The notes: generated by a model from the sequence alone, not told the origin. Positions 9,164 through 17,924 are shown, counted from the first letter of the stretch. The stretch: 63,853 nt of DNA from CAYSGL01 sp964520985 (GCA_964520985.1 CAZFPB010000006.1:1-63853), one strand, 5' to 3'. Program-made: numbers and translations.

Positions 9164-9598
9164 TCAGGCTTGAGCCGGTTCATAATCGAAATAGCCCGTC
9201 GCTGTCACGTTGAAAGCAGCGAACCCGGCCGTAGGCGTCGTTTTGCGACACGAGACGGGCCGGATGTGAACGACCGTCGCGCCGGAGGCGTCGGAGTGCC
9301 GGAGGACCTCCCGCCGCATCGGCTTGAGGATGTCGGCCGCGAGATAGGCGTCGCGCGTGCCGGTATCGTCCGGGATGAAAACTTGTAGGTAGAAAACGAA
9401 AGGCGTCCGCTCTCCTGAGTTCGGGCCGACCTCATTCGGCTGATTCTCACCGAAAACCATCGAGAGCCGCCCCCACGTCTGATTTTTCGGCTGAACGAAC
9501 TTTTGCCCGTCGATCTCGATTTTCATCGCCGCCAGCGCCCCGGCGTTCCAGACGGCGAAAAAGCGATCGGTGATCAATTTGCGGGCGGCGTCGTTCAT
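9164..9598 (-). CDS. Tail terminator-like protein (DUF4128 type)
   Basis: A 144-residue protein with the order and pattern of tail terminator proteins: an N-terminal helix, then a beta segment with VQPKNQTWGRLSM, and a C-terminal AAFNVTATGYFDYE strand. It sits directly before the tail tube gene, where the terminator that caps the tail and joins it to the head is usual. Its start is 2 bases after the previous gene ends. Confidence 0.75.
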   Translation of the reverse strand: MNDAARKLITDRFFAVWNAGALAAMKIEIDGQKFVQPKNQTWGRLSMVFGENQPNEVGPNSGERTPFVFYLQVFIPDDTGTRDAYLAADILKPMRREVLRHSDASGATVVHIRPVSCRKTTPTAGFAAFNVTATGYFDYEPAQA

Positions 9599-9600
9599 GG

Positions 9601-10011
9601 TTAGGCGGCAAGTTGCCGGATGATGTTCTCGAACTCAATCTCGACCTCGGCGAGCGTGATATCGACCATTCCGGCCGGGGCCTGTTGGCTTGATCCCTCG
9701 TCGAGATACTGCATATAATCGAGCGAGGACGTGATGAAAACGATCTTTTTCCCGTCGATCTCCGCGGCCGCGCCGCCGATGTCCCGCGGGGCGGAATAAT
9801 CGCCCTCCGGCGGAACGTAGTCCGAGGCCTCGCCGACCTTCAAATCCCACGAGGCCCGGGCGCGGCCGGTATCGACCGGCGTCCGGAGCGTGAGCTTGCG
9901 GAACACTTCGAGGGAAACGAGTTGAATCGCGATCCTGACGTTCGTATCGACCTTTCTCGCGAACTTCGAGAGGTCCAAACGGAAAAGCCGGACGTTGTCG
10001 CGATTGCTCAT
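9601..10011 (-). CDS. HK97 gp10-like head-tail/tail completion protein
   Basis: A 136-residue protein. The start MSNRDNVRLFRLDL at 10009-10011 overlaps the previous stop (ATGA); the longer frame upstream is shadow. The segment RTPVDTGRARASWDLKVG is the hallmark of the HK97 gp10 family, which completes the head-tail joint. It is surrounded by connector and terminator genes in the usual order. Confidence 0.85.
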   Translation of the reverse strand: MSNRDNVRLFRLDLSKFARKVDTNVRIAIQLVSLEVFRKLTLRTPVDTGRARASWDLKVGEASDYVPPEGDYSAPRDIGGAAAEIDGKKIVFITSSLDYMQYLDEGSSQQAPAGMVDITLAEVEIEFENIIRQLAA

Positions 10012-10376
10012 ATCTTGCCCTTTAGGATGGCGACCGCCCCCGAGGGAGCAACGCTCACGCCGTAAATCTGCCACGTCTCACCGTCGAGCTCGACCTCTCC
10101 CGTTTGGTGAAATTGTTGCCCCGGGGCAAAATCGTTCGGGTTCAGGAGAAACGTTTTTTGCCGGACATCGGCCGGGAGGATTTTCCGCTCTTCCGCGTCC
10201 TCATACGGGAACACGTCAACCGGAAGATTCACGCCCCAAGTGATCGGCGTCGAGTCGGTCGCCGAGTTATAGGCCCCGAGCGTCGGATCGAGCCGGACCG
10301 TCGCCAGCTTGAAGGCTGTCGGGACCAATTGTTTCGCGATGCTGAAACCCTGAGCGACGAGGGCGAGGATATCCAT
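10008..10376 (-). CDS. Head-tail connector (stopper-like) protein
   Basis: A 122-residue protein between the DnaT_2-like connector and the gp10-like gene, where the head-closure or stopper protein is expected. A long N-terminal helix is followed by beta strands (TWGVNLPVDVFPYE, ETWQIYGVSV). The start ATG follows the previous stop after 1 base, and the stop overlaps the next ATG. The function is from position and fold impression. Confidence 0.7.
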   Translation of the reverse strand: MDILALVAQGFSIAKQLVPTAFKLATVRLDPTLGAYNSATDSTPITWGVNLPVDVFPYEDAEERKILPADVRQKTFLLNPNDFAPGQQFHQTGEVELDGETWQIYGVSVAPSGAVAILKGKI

Positions 10377-10377
10377 T

Positions 10378-10902
10378 TTAGGCGCGTTGGATAGGGCGGA
10401 GGTTGATCCCGCCGGAGGTTGGAAGGGAGCCGAATCCCGCGAGCAAGGTCGAGATGATGGTCGGGATTTGCTGTTTCTTCGAGCCGTCGCGGAACTCGAT
10501 TTCGAGAGCCGAGTCGCCGAGGTTGATCCGCTTCAAATTGTTTTCGGCCGGATCGACGGTGAGGTCGTTCGAGAGCAGCAGGCGGGCGAGCTCGCAAGTC
10601 GCATTCTTGACCGGCGTCGGGACGATATTGGTCGGGATCGCGACCCCATCGACGACAACGTTCGAGCGAGGCCACGCGAGCGCCTGAACGGCCGGATAGG
10701 TGCGCGAGCCGGGCCAAATGCAGGCCGAGTCAAGGAGGCGGGTCGCCATCACGAGGGCGGCGGTCTTGCGCTCCGGGATCGCGGCCGTCCATGCCGCGCC
10801 GTAAAGCTGGCTTTCGTTGTAGGCGTCGGCCTCGTCAACGCTGGCGAACGAGTTCGCGTTCGCAAGGCCGGTGCCGTCTTCGGGAATGAGTGTAAGAGCC
10901 AT
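10378..10902 (-). CDS. Head-tail adaptor of the DnaT_2-like family
   Basis: A 174-residue protein. It has the family opening EDGTGLANANSFASVDEADAY, followed by the helical stretch AALVMATRLLD and ALAWPRS, which is the usual pattern of phage proteins annotated as DnaT-like. In practice these are head-tail adaptors (gp6/gp15 type), not primosome proteins. It starts 1 base after the previous gene stops. The neighbours on both sides are connector genes. Confidence 0.82.
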   Translation of the reverse strand: MALTLIPEDGTGLANANSFASVDEADAYNESQLYGAAWTAAIPERKTAALVMATRLLDSACIWPGSRTYPAVQALAWPRSNVVVDGVAIPTNIVPTPVKNATCELARLLLSNDLTVDPAENNLKRINLGDSALEIEFRDGSKKQQIPTIISTLLAGFGSLPTSGGINLRPIQRA

Positions 10903-10903
10903 T

Positions 10904-11311
10904 TTAGGGTGCGGGTGAGGGTGCGGGCGGGGGTTCCTCCCAAGTGATCGTTTCGGCGTAGTTGAGGGGAAGGGTTTCGATGATCGGCAAGAGGTCGGCG
11001 AGAACGCGGCCGTCGAGGGCGTCGCTCAATAGGTCCGCTCCGACGTAAAGCGTCCCGGCTAAGGAAACCCGGGCCGAGATGACATTGTTCGGCGGCATGA
11101 GCGCGTTCAGGTCCGCGAGTTGTTGCTCGGTGACAGGGAGCCACCAAAGGGAGAGGAAATGCGCTTGAACCTCATCGAAACAAGGGTCGGGCATGAGGTA
11201 GCGGAAAACCCGCTGTTGATCCTCGTTCAAGGAAACCCACGGCAACGGGTTCCCGACCATCGGAGCGGAGATTTCCACCATCTCGGCGACTTTCGGATCG
11301 TCCCACGTCAT
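10904..11311 (-). CDS. Hypothetical protein of the head-connector cluster
   Basis: A 135-residue protein with tryptophan-rich segments (FLSLWWLPVTEQQ) and a proline-rich tail EEPPPAPSPAP. The start overlaps the previous stop by 4 bases. Many phages carry an unassigned gene between decoration proteins and the connector, but no motif here assigns a function. Confidence 0.65.
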   Translation of the reverse strand: MTWDDPKVAEMVEISAPMVGNPLPWVSLNEDQQRVFRYLMPDPCFDEVQAHFLSLWWLPVTEQQLADLNALMPPNNVISARVSLAGTLYVGADLLSDALDGRVLADLLPIIETLPLNYAETITWEEPPPAPSPAP

Positions 11312-13152
11312 AGCGTCGAAACCGCGATCGCGGCTTTGTATTCATTCAAAAGCGTCTGCATTGCGGCGAGATTAACCCCGCGCCCGGCGGAGATAAAGCC
11401 CATCCGGGCCGTCGTCATATTGACCGCCGACGGGCCGCCCAAATGGAAGAAAATGATTTGTTGATTGAGGACCGTCGTCGTCGCTTGCGTTCCCGTTCCG
11501 GAGGTCCCATGAACGAGATAATTTAGATCCGTTCCGTTCGCCCGGGACACGCCCACGAGGCCAAGAACGGTGCGATCGACATCGCCAAACGAAAGCGGGT
11601 TCACCGATTGCAGGCCGATCACGTCGGGCGTTCCCTCGTTCATTCGGATGATCACCGAGGGGTTCCCGCTGCCGAGGTAGTTCCCCAAATAATCAACCCG
11701 AGCGGCGCGGGAGTCGGCCTCGGTGATATAGGCGGCGACGTGCGCGTCGTTTTGAGGAATCGAAGACGTTGAGAGCCCCGACTCGATGCGTTTCGTCGTC
11801 GTGTTTCCTTTTAGCCCGAGTCTCCGATTGTAGTCGCCCGAAACGAAATTCAGGTTCGTCGGGGTCGGCATCGTCGGTTTCAACGTGACCAGCGCCCCGG
11901 CAAGGGTCCTCGGGCCGATCATGAGGCAAGCGAACGACTCCGCATCCCACATAGAGGCCGCGACCGGCGAGGCCGTGTTTTTCATGCCGACGATGAGCTC
12001 GTTCATCGCGATTCGGGTTCTCGGTTCCAAGGCCTGCCCGTCTGCCGTTTCGACGCGTTGGATGTAGTTTGCCGCGTCGGCGTCGAACGTCGGGATCAAG
12101 ATTGCATCGACCTTGGCAAAGTAGGCATCGAGCAACCCCTCGACGACCGGGAGGTCGATCGCGTGCCCCTCGCTGAAAAAGGCGATTCGAGCATCCGTTC
12201 CGGAGGTCGCGACATCCGCCCCACCTCGGGAAAAGACATGCGAGGAACCGGTCGGAAGCTGAACGCTTGCGAGTGTCGCTGTATTGGAAATTCCGGCCGA
12301 TCTCAAAACGACGTTTGCCGATGAGCTACGCGAGCAACCGACGAGCTTCCCCGCAACCCCGGCCGTCGGGAATGCGGCCGACGACGATCGGCTCCGGGCC
12401 GCCCCTTGGGAAAGCAGGCACGTTGCGCCATTTTGTCCGGTCCCGCTGCCGATGAGCCCGCGGGAAAGGTTATTGACCACGCTGGAAACCCACACGGATT
12501 GATGATGATTATCCAAGAGGTCGCCGCTGATCGTCCGGTTTTGGTCGAGATACTTCGAGGACCCGTTTCCCTTTAATCCCGTGTTGCGATGATAATCACC
12601 GCTTACGAAACCCACATTCGACGGGGTCGGCATGGTCGATTTCAAAGGAACCAATGCCCCGGCGATCGTGCGAGCGCCGGAGGTGAGGCAAGCAATTCCC
12701 GCCGCGATTGCGTCCCAATTCGTCGCATCGATTGGGGCGGCGGTTGCTTTCAGGCCGAGGAAAAACTCGTTCCTCGCCCACTTGATCGCTGGCTCTAAAG
12801 ATTGGCCGTCGGCGATCTCGACGGCTTCAATGTGACTCAATGCGTCGGCGTCGTATTCCTCGACAACAATTTCGTTGCTATCGGGTTGCGTGATCACGTC
12901 ACCGGGAACGACCGTGAGGGGAACGACGAACGAGTCGCCGGTTTCCCCGACGACATCGATCCCGTTGATCCTCCATTGCCCGGCTTGCGTGCTCGTGAGG
13001 GTTTCGCCCGGGTAGCCGGTGCCGGAGATGACGGGGGGATCGCCGCCCTCTTCCGCCCGGCGCGCGCGACGCCGACGGTTGTTTCGGGCAACTGTCGTGT
13101 AGTTCGCGGCGAACGAGCCGGGGCGGAAAGAGTTTGGCGATAGGTAGAGCAT
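11308..13152 (-). CDS. Large virion surface protein with an internal tandem duplication
   Basis: A 614-residue protein. After a basic N-terminus (RRRRARRAEE) and a small beta domain (residues 45-95), the protein consists of two related halves of about 250 residues. Each begins DADA, then ADGQSLEP or ADGQALEP, then an AGALV element, then MPTPSNVGFVSGDY or MPTPTNLNFVSGDY, and LGLKGN or TGLKGN. The repeated halves look like beta-rich lectin-type domains, as in head fibres or decoration proteins. It lies between the head and connector genes, so a capsid-surface role is more likely than a tail role. The start has a CCCC run 4 bases upstream. Confidence 0.75.
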   Translation of the reverse strand: MLYLSPNSFRPGSFAANYTTVARNNRRRRARRAEEGGDPPVISGTGYPGETLTSTQAGQWRINGIDVVGETGDSFVVPLTVVPGDVITQPDSNEIVVEEYDADALSHIEAVEIADGQSLEPAIKWARNEFFLGLKATAAPIDATNWDAIAAGIACLTSGARTIAGALVPLKSTMPTPSNVGFVSGDYHRNTGLKGNGSSKYLDQNRTISGDLLDNHHQSVWVSSVVNNLSRGLIGSGTGQNGATCLLSQGAARSRSSSAAFPTAGVAGKLVGCSRSSSANVVLRSAGISNTATLASVQLPTGSSHVFSRGGADVATSGTDARIAFFSEGHAIDLPVVEGLLDAYFAKVDAILIPTFDADAANYIQRVETADGQALEPRTRIAMNELIVGMKNTASPVAASMWDAESFACLMIGPRTLAGALVTLKPTMPTPTNLNFVSGDYNRRLGLKGNTTTKRIESGLSTSSIPQNDAHVAAYITEADSRAARVDYLGNYLGSGNPSVIIRMNEGTPDVIGLQSVNPLSFGDVDRTVLGLVGVSRANGTDLNYLVHGTSGTGTQATTTVLNQQIIFFHLGGPSAVNMTTARMGFISAGRGVNLAAMQTLLNEYKAAIAVSTL

Positions 13153-13160
13153 GGGCGGGG

Positions 13161-14285
13161 TTACTTGTTTTTCGATCCGCGGCCTTTGCCCTTGCCGGAT
13201 GGCTCGGGAACTTCGGGCGCGTTGGTCGTTTGCTGCGCGCTGGCGGTGTCTCCGGCGGCCTCGGCGGATTGCTCGGCGGCGGAGTTACCCTCGACGGCCG
13301 TGTCGCCCTCTTGAGCGCCTTCCGTGACGGTCCCGGCGTTGTCGGTCGATTCAACCGATCCCGAGTTTGATTCATTCTCGATCAATTCCGGCCCTTTTTC
13401 GGCGGTTTCGGTCGAGGTTGATTCAGAATCGGGGCCTTTTGATTCATCCGGCAGTTTTTCGGGCTCCGGCTTCTTTTCCTCGACGACCGGCTCCGGCTCG
13501 ACGGAAAGCAGGCGACGGGCGAAATACTCATCGAGCATCGGGATCGCCTCGGTCGAGATTTCGAGGACGTGGCGGGTTCCGTCCGGGGTGACGGCGACGA
13601 GCGGCCGGAGGTCGAGCTCGCCCTTGTGCCATTGCTCGAACCGTTCCTCGCCGAGAACGAGCAACGCGTTCTCGTCGGAGATGCTTTCGAGCCATTCGGT
13701 GAACGTCACCGGGAGGTCGTCGCCCTCGGGCGGTGCCCACGAAAACGAAAACTCGGCGTCGTCGTCACCGTCATCGATGCGGACCGGGCGGAGTTCGGAG
13801 AAATCGACCGCGCCGAGGCCAGCGAGTCCGACGAGGCGCTCGAACCGTTTCGGGCCGACGAGGCGGCGTTGCTCGAAAGCAGGCTTGCCGGTGATCCATC
13901 CGGAGAATTGAACGAGGTCCTTTTCGCGCTTGCGGCGAACCATCTCGGCGCTTTCGAGCGCGCCGGTCGCGTTGGCGAGGACCTGAACGGCCGTCTCGAC
14001 GCCTTGCTCTTTCCGGGCGGCGATGATGTAGGGGGCGAGATTCGTCTCGTTCGCGAGATGCTGTTCGATCTGCGATTCGGCTTCACGCTCGGCATTCTCG
14101 GCGGCGCGGCGCTTGTTCTCGGCGATGATCCGCTCGTCGTTCTTTTTCAAATCGATGAACGGGCGGCGCTTCCGGCGGTGCATCCCGAGCTCGGCGGGAT
14201 CGATCGGAAATTGACCGCCCGCAGTCGGAACAATTCCGGTGCGGGCGGCGTGTTGAGGCAAGTAGGGGTCGGACTGTTCAGGCAT
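13161..14285 (-). CDS. Acidic low-complexity head-region protein
   Basis: A 374-residue protein. The start MPEQSDPYLPQ at 14283-14285 is chosen because it fits the gap to the previous stop. The N-terminal third is helical and charged (EREAESQIEQHLANE). The middle is ordered, with GPKRFERLVGLAGLG. The last 110 residues are a glutamate, serine and proline-rich tail ending in a basic GKGKGRGSKNK. This could be an internal or decorating head protein. No family is recognised. Confidence 0.65.
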   Translation of the reverse strand: MPEQSDPYLPQHAARTGIVPTAGGQFPIDPAELGMHRRKRRPFIDLKKNDERIIAENKRRAAENAEREAESQIEQHLANETNLAPYIIAARKEQGVETAVQVLANATGALESAEMVRRKREKDLVQFSGWITGKPAFEQRRLVGPKRFERLVGLAGLGAVDFSELRPVRIDDGDDDAEFSFSWAPPEGDDLPVTFTEWLESISDENALLVLGEERFEQWHKGELDLRPLVAVTPDGTRHVLEISTEAIPMLDEYFARRLLSVEPEPVVEEKKPEPEKLPDESKGPDSESTSTETAEKGPELIENESNSGSVESTDNAGTVTEGAQEGDTAVEGNSAAEQSAEAAGDTASAQQTTNAPEVPEPSGKGKGRGSKNK

Positions 14286-14295
14286 GCCGAACCAT

Positions 14296-15291
14296 TTACA
14301 CGGCGTAAGATACCGTGACAATGTCATTTGCAGCGAAGTCAGTCCCGCCAGTGTTATCGACGATGATCGTGTTCCCCTCGATGACGACCGCGCCGACCCA
14401 TGCTTTCGGGACGCCCGCGGAGGTCCTCACCTGAACCATGACGGCCTTTGGCGGGGAGGAAACGGGGAAGAACATCGACCCGGCCGTCACTTCCGCTGCC
14501 GTGGCGGCGCGCTGAACGAGCAAGGCGATGTTCGGGATCGCTCCGGAGGAAACCGGCGCGACGAGGGCGGCATTCTGCCACGCATTGCCGCCGCCTGCCA
14601 TCGTTTCCGAGCAAGCAACGGTTCCGCGGCCGCCGTAATCCACGACGATGAGGCCGCCGGTCACGGGAGAGGCTCCGATCGCGCGCTCGGCCGTGTTGAT
14701 CGCGGCAATCGATGCTGCAATCGTTTCGGCCGCCGTCGGGTCAACTCCGCCCGCGAGGGTGCCCGCGCCGAAAGTTGCGTTCGTCATCGTCTCGGTGGAG
14801 ACGAGGGCGTTCCCGCCGGTCCCTTTGGTTTTCGCCGTGATGGTGACGGTCGAGGCCGAGGCTTTGGTCGCCGTCACGGTCGGATGGACAACGGTCCCGG
14901 ACCCGTAGAGGGTGCCGAGTCCTGCGCCCGCGTTGATGGCCGCGACGAGGTTGTCGAGGCTCTCGGAAGCGGTCGCACCGACCTTGACTTGATTCGCGGA
15001 GGCGGCGACGGCCTTCCACGTATAGACGACCGCGCCGATCGTCACCGTTTCATCGGCAACCGCGTTCCCGGTAGTCGTGAGCGTCTGAACCGCCCGGGCC
15101 GGAGTCGGGGCCGCGGAGAGGTCAACGCGATGGCGGTTCGCGCCGATATTGCCGTCGGTGTCGATCTCGAAAACGAAATCGCCGATCGTGAAGGTTTCCC
15201 CCTCTTTCGAGGCGGCTCCGATCGCGAGGACGTTGTGACCGAGGACGGAAGACGCCGCGGCGATGGCGGCGAGTGAAGCGAGCATTTTCAT
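14296..15291 (-). CDS. Head decoration-like protein with a signal-like N-terminus
   Basis: A 331-residue protein straight after the coat gene, the usual slot for decoration proteins. It opens with MKMLASLAAIAAASSVLG, which looks like a signal peptide but may only be a helix. Residues 70-180 contain the ATSES, LVAAIN and VTITAKTKGTGGNA pattern common in phage surface domains. The C-terminal 90 residues resemble a small beta barrel. It is separated from the coat gene by a terminator-like hairpin, which would lower its dose. Confidence 0.7.
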   Translation of the reverse strand: MKMLASLAAIAAASSVLGHNVLAIGAASKEGETFTIGDFVFEIDTDGNIGANRHRVDLSAAPTPARAVQTLTTTGNAVADETVTIGAVVYTWKAVAASANQVKVGATASESLDNLVAAINAGAGLGTLYGSGTVVHPTVTATKASASTVTITAKTKGTGGNALVSTETMTNATFGAGTLAGGVDPTAAETIAASIAAINTAERAIGASPVTGGLIVVDYGGRGTVACSETMAGGGNAWQNAALVAPVSSGAIPNIALLVQRAATAAEVTAGSMFFPVSSPPKAVMVQVRTSAGVPKAWVGAVVIEGNTIIVDNTGGTDFAANDIVTVSYAV

Positions 15292-15310
15292 GATGTTTGA
15301 TCGATGGGGT

Positions 15311-15356
15311 AAAGAGAAAGGGGGAATCCCCCGGCCGAGGCCAAAGAGATTCCCCC
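15311..15356 (-). terminator. Terminator between coat protein and decoration-like gene
   Basis: On the minus strand GGGGGAATC pairs perfectly with GATTCCCCC (9 bp), with a small GGCC/GGCC hairpin in the loop, followed by TTTCTCTTT. It sits 11 bases after the coat protein stop. It fits a rho-independent terminator that lets part of the transcripts read on into the decoration gene. Confidence 0.8.
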
Positions 15357-15366
15357 CGGGAGGGTG

Positions 15367-16395
15367 TTAGTTGCCAACCGGGAAAAGGTTCGCACGAACG
15401 CGGACGATCCGAACATTCTTCGGATGATAGACCCGGTTCCAGTTGCTTCCGGTCGCGAGTTGATCGTTGTCCGGGGTGAGCGGAGCGACAACGGTGTCGT
15501 CGGTCCAGCGGACGCCGCGCGGGTGCATGAAGTTTTTCCAGCGGAAAATGACGTTCGAGTCACCGGCTTTCGCGTCGCGCTCGAACTCGGTTTCCCATGT
15601 TCCGTGCCCGCCGTCGATTGCTTGGCCGCCGTTGCCTTGGCCGAGGGCGATCGCGCCGTTCGAGAAAAGGAACGAGGAATAAACCGGCTTTCCGTCGATC
15701 GTTTCCACCGGGCAAGAGTCGTCGATGATGACTTCGAGGCCTTGGAAAATCTTGATCGGCTTCCCGCCTTCCGAATCCTTGATGTAATCGATGAGGTCGA
15801 GCTTTGCGAGCAAGGCCTCGGTTTGCGAGTGCATCATGATCCCGGTAAGCAGTTCCTTCGCGTCGCCGAGGCGCTGTTTCGCGTCGATAAACGAGTAACC
15901 GGTGAGGGCGTTCGCCGAGGTCGGAACTCCGCCGCCGCTGGCGACGAAAAGGTCGAGGACGTTATCGCTCATGGTGCCGGAGGCAAAGATGCCTTTCAGA
16001 ACGGCCATGAGTTGCTTTTGCCACTGGCGAACACGGTAGTCGGCCACGAGGTCGCCGATCACCGCGCCGGGGTCCTCGGCGGTGAGGTGCTCGATAAGGT
16101 CGTTATACGAGTATGCCTTTTCCCGGATCACCTTGATCGCGGTATCTTGGCCAGTGGAGAGCTTGTCAGGCACGACTTGCGAGCCGTCGCCCTTGACGAC
16201 GGTATCCTCGCCGTCGAGGTCGTTCCAGAAAGGAAGCTCCACCATGCGACCGGCTTCATTGATCTTGCGGTCAAAGGTCGGGGAAACTTGAACAATCCCG
16301 GATTTGATGAGACGCGATTTCTCAACCGAGCGGTTGAGCACGTATTTCATGAAAACCTCGGGAACGATTGCGTCGGATAGGCGGGTTACGGCCAT
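15367..16395 (-). CDS. Major capsid (coat) protein
   Basis: A 342-residue protein starting MAVTRLSDAIVPEVF, with VQVSPTFDRKINEAGRMVE, LPFWNDLDGED, TGQDTAIKV and IGDLVADYRVRQWQ. This is the standard pattern of the coat protein family used by many long-tailed phages (13-like/P22-like coat group). It follows the scaffold gene. The start is the ATG at 16393-16395; an upstream in-frame ATG at 16459-16461 lies in the leader and gives a non-conserved extension. Flanking terminators make this a separately controlled, probably very highly expressed unit. Confidence 0.95.
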   Translation of the reverse strand: MAVTRLSDAIVPEVFMKYVLNRSVEKSRLIKSGIVQVSPTFDRKINEAGRMVELPFWNDLDGEDTVVKGDGSQVVPDKLSTGQDTAIKVIREKAYSYNDLIEHLTAEDPGAVIGDLVADYRVRQWQKQLMAVLKGIFASGTMSDNVLDLFVASGGGVPTSANALTGYSFIDAKQRLGDAKELLTGIMMHSQTEALLAKLDLIDYIKDSEGGKPIKIFQGLEVIIDDSCPVETIDGKPVYSSFLFSNGAIALGQGNGGQAIDGGHGTWETEFERDAKAGDSNVIFRWKNFMHPRGVRWTDDTVVAPLTPDNDQLATGSNWNRVYHPKNVRIVRVRANLFPVGN

Positions 16396-16551
16396 AAAAA
16401 GAGATGTTTGATTGTGTGGATTGAATACAGTTCGCCCTTGTGGCGGTTGGTTCGATCCCATCTCATCCCCCCGGGATGGTCCTCACTCCCCCCGGGAGCT
16501 TGGATCGGTTTCGATGCCGTCGAGCGATGCACAATTCGCCCTCGCGTTGCA
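16396..16551 (-). promoter_or_regulatory. Long leader of the coat protein gene
   Basis: About 155 bases lie between the scaffold terminator and the coat ATG. On the minus strand the leader carries TCCCGGGGGGA twice, about 20 bases apart, and ends CATCTCTTTTT before the ATG with no Shine-Dalgarno sequence. A promoter must lie here if the upstream terminator is efficient, but I cannot place a convincing -35/-10 pair. Confidence 0.5.
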
Positions 16552-16585
16552 ATAAAAAAGCGCCCCGCTGTTAAACGGGACGCTC
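16552..16585 (-). terminator. Rho-independent terminator after the scaffold gene
   Basis: On the minus strand AGCGTCCCG pairs with CGGGGCGCT (9 bp with one G-T pair) around an 8-base loop and is followed by TTTTTTATT. This is the clearest terminator in the genome. It separates scaffold from coat protein transcription. Confidence 0.92.
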
Positions 16586-16614
16586 TGAACCGGCGGATTT
16601 CCCCGCGAATGACT

Positions 16615-17397
16615 TTAATCGAGAGTCACGCCCGCTTGCGCGGCGAGCTCTTTCGCCTTGGCTGGATTCTCTTTGAAGATCGCGCCTTGCTTGGTGAGGT
16701 TGAACGATTCTTTTTTCCATGGGTTCGCGTCGCCGCCGGTTGGCGATGGCTTGCCCGCGTTCCCCTGCGATCCGCCGCCTTGGCTCGGGGCGAAAAGGTG
16801 AGAGGCTGTTTTCGAGAGCTCGGCCATGTAGGCTTTTGGCGTCATCGCCTCGCCGGTCGTTGTGTAGCGGGGATTCCCGTCCGGATCGACCGCTTGCAAG
16901 GTCTTTCCGTCCTCACCGAGTTTGAACACTTGGCGGCCGCGAAATCTCACGTCCTCATGGGCTCCGGGAAGCAATCCGAACTCGGCCCCGGCCTCGATGA
17001 GCCCGCCGTCAATGATTCGCGTTTCCAGTTCGTCGCGGTATTTTTTGGCCGTATCGGTCGCGGCTTTCAAGGCGTTCTCGTGTGCCGTCTTCATGGCTCC
17101 GACGCGTTGATCGACGAGCTCGTTCACCTTGTCGCCGACCTTGGATTTCGCGGCCTCGATTTCCTCTTTCTTGCTGAAAAGGTCGAGGGCGATGTCGGGG
17201 GTCACGGTGCCGTAGGCTTCGACCTTTTGGCGGAGCGAGATGTTCTCGGTTCTGAAAGTGTCGTGAACCTTTTTTGCAACCGCGCCGGGGCAGTCGAGGA
17301 CGAATTTCCCGGCCTCGGTGCCGGTTTGATAGTGCTCCCGCACGGGTTCCGGGAGAGCGTCGAAAGCAGCTTGATCGATTTCAAAGGGCAAGGCCAT
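16615..17397 (-). CDS. Head scaffolding protein
   Basis: A 260-residue, highly charged, mostly helical protein directly before the coat gene, as is usual for scaffolds. The segment from about residue 45 to 125 (FRTENISLRQKVEAYG through ALKAATDTAKKYRDELE) is predicted coiled coil. A glycine/glutamine-rich linker (SQGGGSQGN) precedes a short basic C-terminus, the part that normally binds the coat protein. It assembles with coat subunits into the procapsid and then leaves. Confidence 0.85.
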   Translation of the reverse strand: MALPFEIDQAAFDALPEPVREHYQTGTEAGKFVLDCPGAVAKKVHDTFRTENISLRQKVEAYGTVTPDIALDLFSKKEEIEAAKSKVGDKVNELVDQRVGAMKTAHENALKAATDTAKKYRDELETRIIDGGLIEAGAEFGLLPGAHEDVRFRGRQVFKLGEDGKTLQAVDPDGNPRYTTTGEAMTPKAYMAELSKTASHLFAPSQGGGSQGNAGKPSPTGGDANPWKKESFNLTKQGAIFKENPAKAKELAAQAGVTLD

Positions 17398-17441
17398 GCG
17401 TCACGCTATGGCGACCGGCGCGCCCCTTGCAAGCCGAAAGC

Positions 17442-17479
17442 AACCCGGAACGGCGGGGGGAAACCGTTCCGGGCTTTTC
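17442..17479. terminator. Bidirectional hairpin between accessory block and scaffold gene
   Basis: CCCGGAACGG and its exact complement enclose a 10-base loop. On the plus strand the stem is followed by CTTTTCT, and on the minus strand by TTGCTTTC. It separates the small accessory genes from the scaffold gene. Confidence 0.7.
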
Positions 17480-17610
17480 TATCGTCTGAGGGCGTCGTGA
17501 AGGGCCTCGACGGCGAGCCGGAGCTCATGGAAGGGGAGCCGGGGCGCGAGCTCGTCAACGTGGCAGGCGATCGCGAGGGCGAGTATTGCGGCGAGGGCGA
17601 TCAACTTCAT
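17479..17610 (-). CDS. Small signal-peptide or lipoprotein-like protein
   Basis: A 43-residue protein, MKLIALAAILALAIAC followed by HVDELAPRLPF. The hydrophobic N-terminus ends in LAIAC, which fits a weak lipobox, so the mature form would be a 28-residue lipopeptide. Alternatively it is a small membrane anchor. The ATG overlaps the previous stop (ATGA), so it should be translationally coupled. No homology is recognised. Confidence 0.6.
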   Translation of the reverse strand: MKLIALAAILALAIACHVDELAPRLPFHELRLAVEALHDALRR

Positions 17611-17924
17611 CGAGCTTTGATCTCGACGAGCAATTGCACGGCCTCGCTTTTGAGGGCGGCCGCTTCCGTGGCGGTTTGCGGCTCGGCCGAGGTGAACCGC
17701 TGAACGAGGCGGAGCAAATTCGGGAGGGCGGCGATTGTGAGCGCGGTTTTTTCGTCCATGTCGAGGCCGATGTCGAACGCCCGGCCGCGGAGTTCCACGT
17801 CGAAATCTTCGAGCTCGCCCTCGAAAATCCGCGTGCCGGAGACGACATAAAGATCGGGGAAGTCGCGAGGGTTCGGCCGTCGCGCGCTCCAATGCTGTTC
17901 GGAGATGGGGGAAATCGAGCTCAT
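17607..17924 (-). CDS. Hypothetical small acidic protein
   Basis: A 105-residue protein with mixed strands (YVVSGTRIFEGELEDFDVEL) and a helical C-terminus ending in SEAVQLLVEIKAR. It overlaps both neighbours by 4 bases, in a three-gene block behind a conserved promoter. No known family is recognised. Confidence 0.7.
   Translation of the reverse strand: MSSISPISEQHWSARRPNPRDFPDLYVVSGTRIFEGELEDFDVELRGRAFDIGLDMDEKTALTIAALPNLLRLVQRFTSAEPQTATEAAALKSEAVQLLVEIKAR

Noticed and set aside
10378..10902. DnaT-like primosome protein
   Set aside because: The name is historic for this family; the position among connector genes supports a head-tail adaptor instead.
14284..15276. Plus-strand frame of 330 codons opposite the decoration-like gene
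   Set aside because: Low-complexity GRGD-rich sequence, a shadow of the minus-strand gene.
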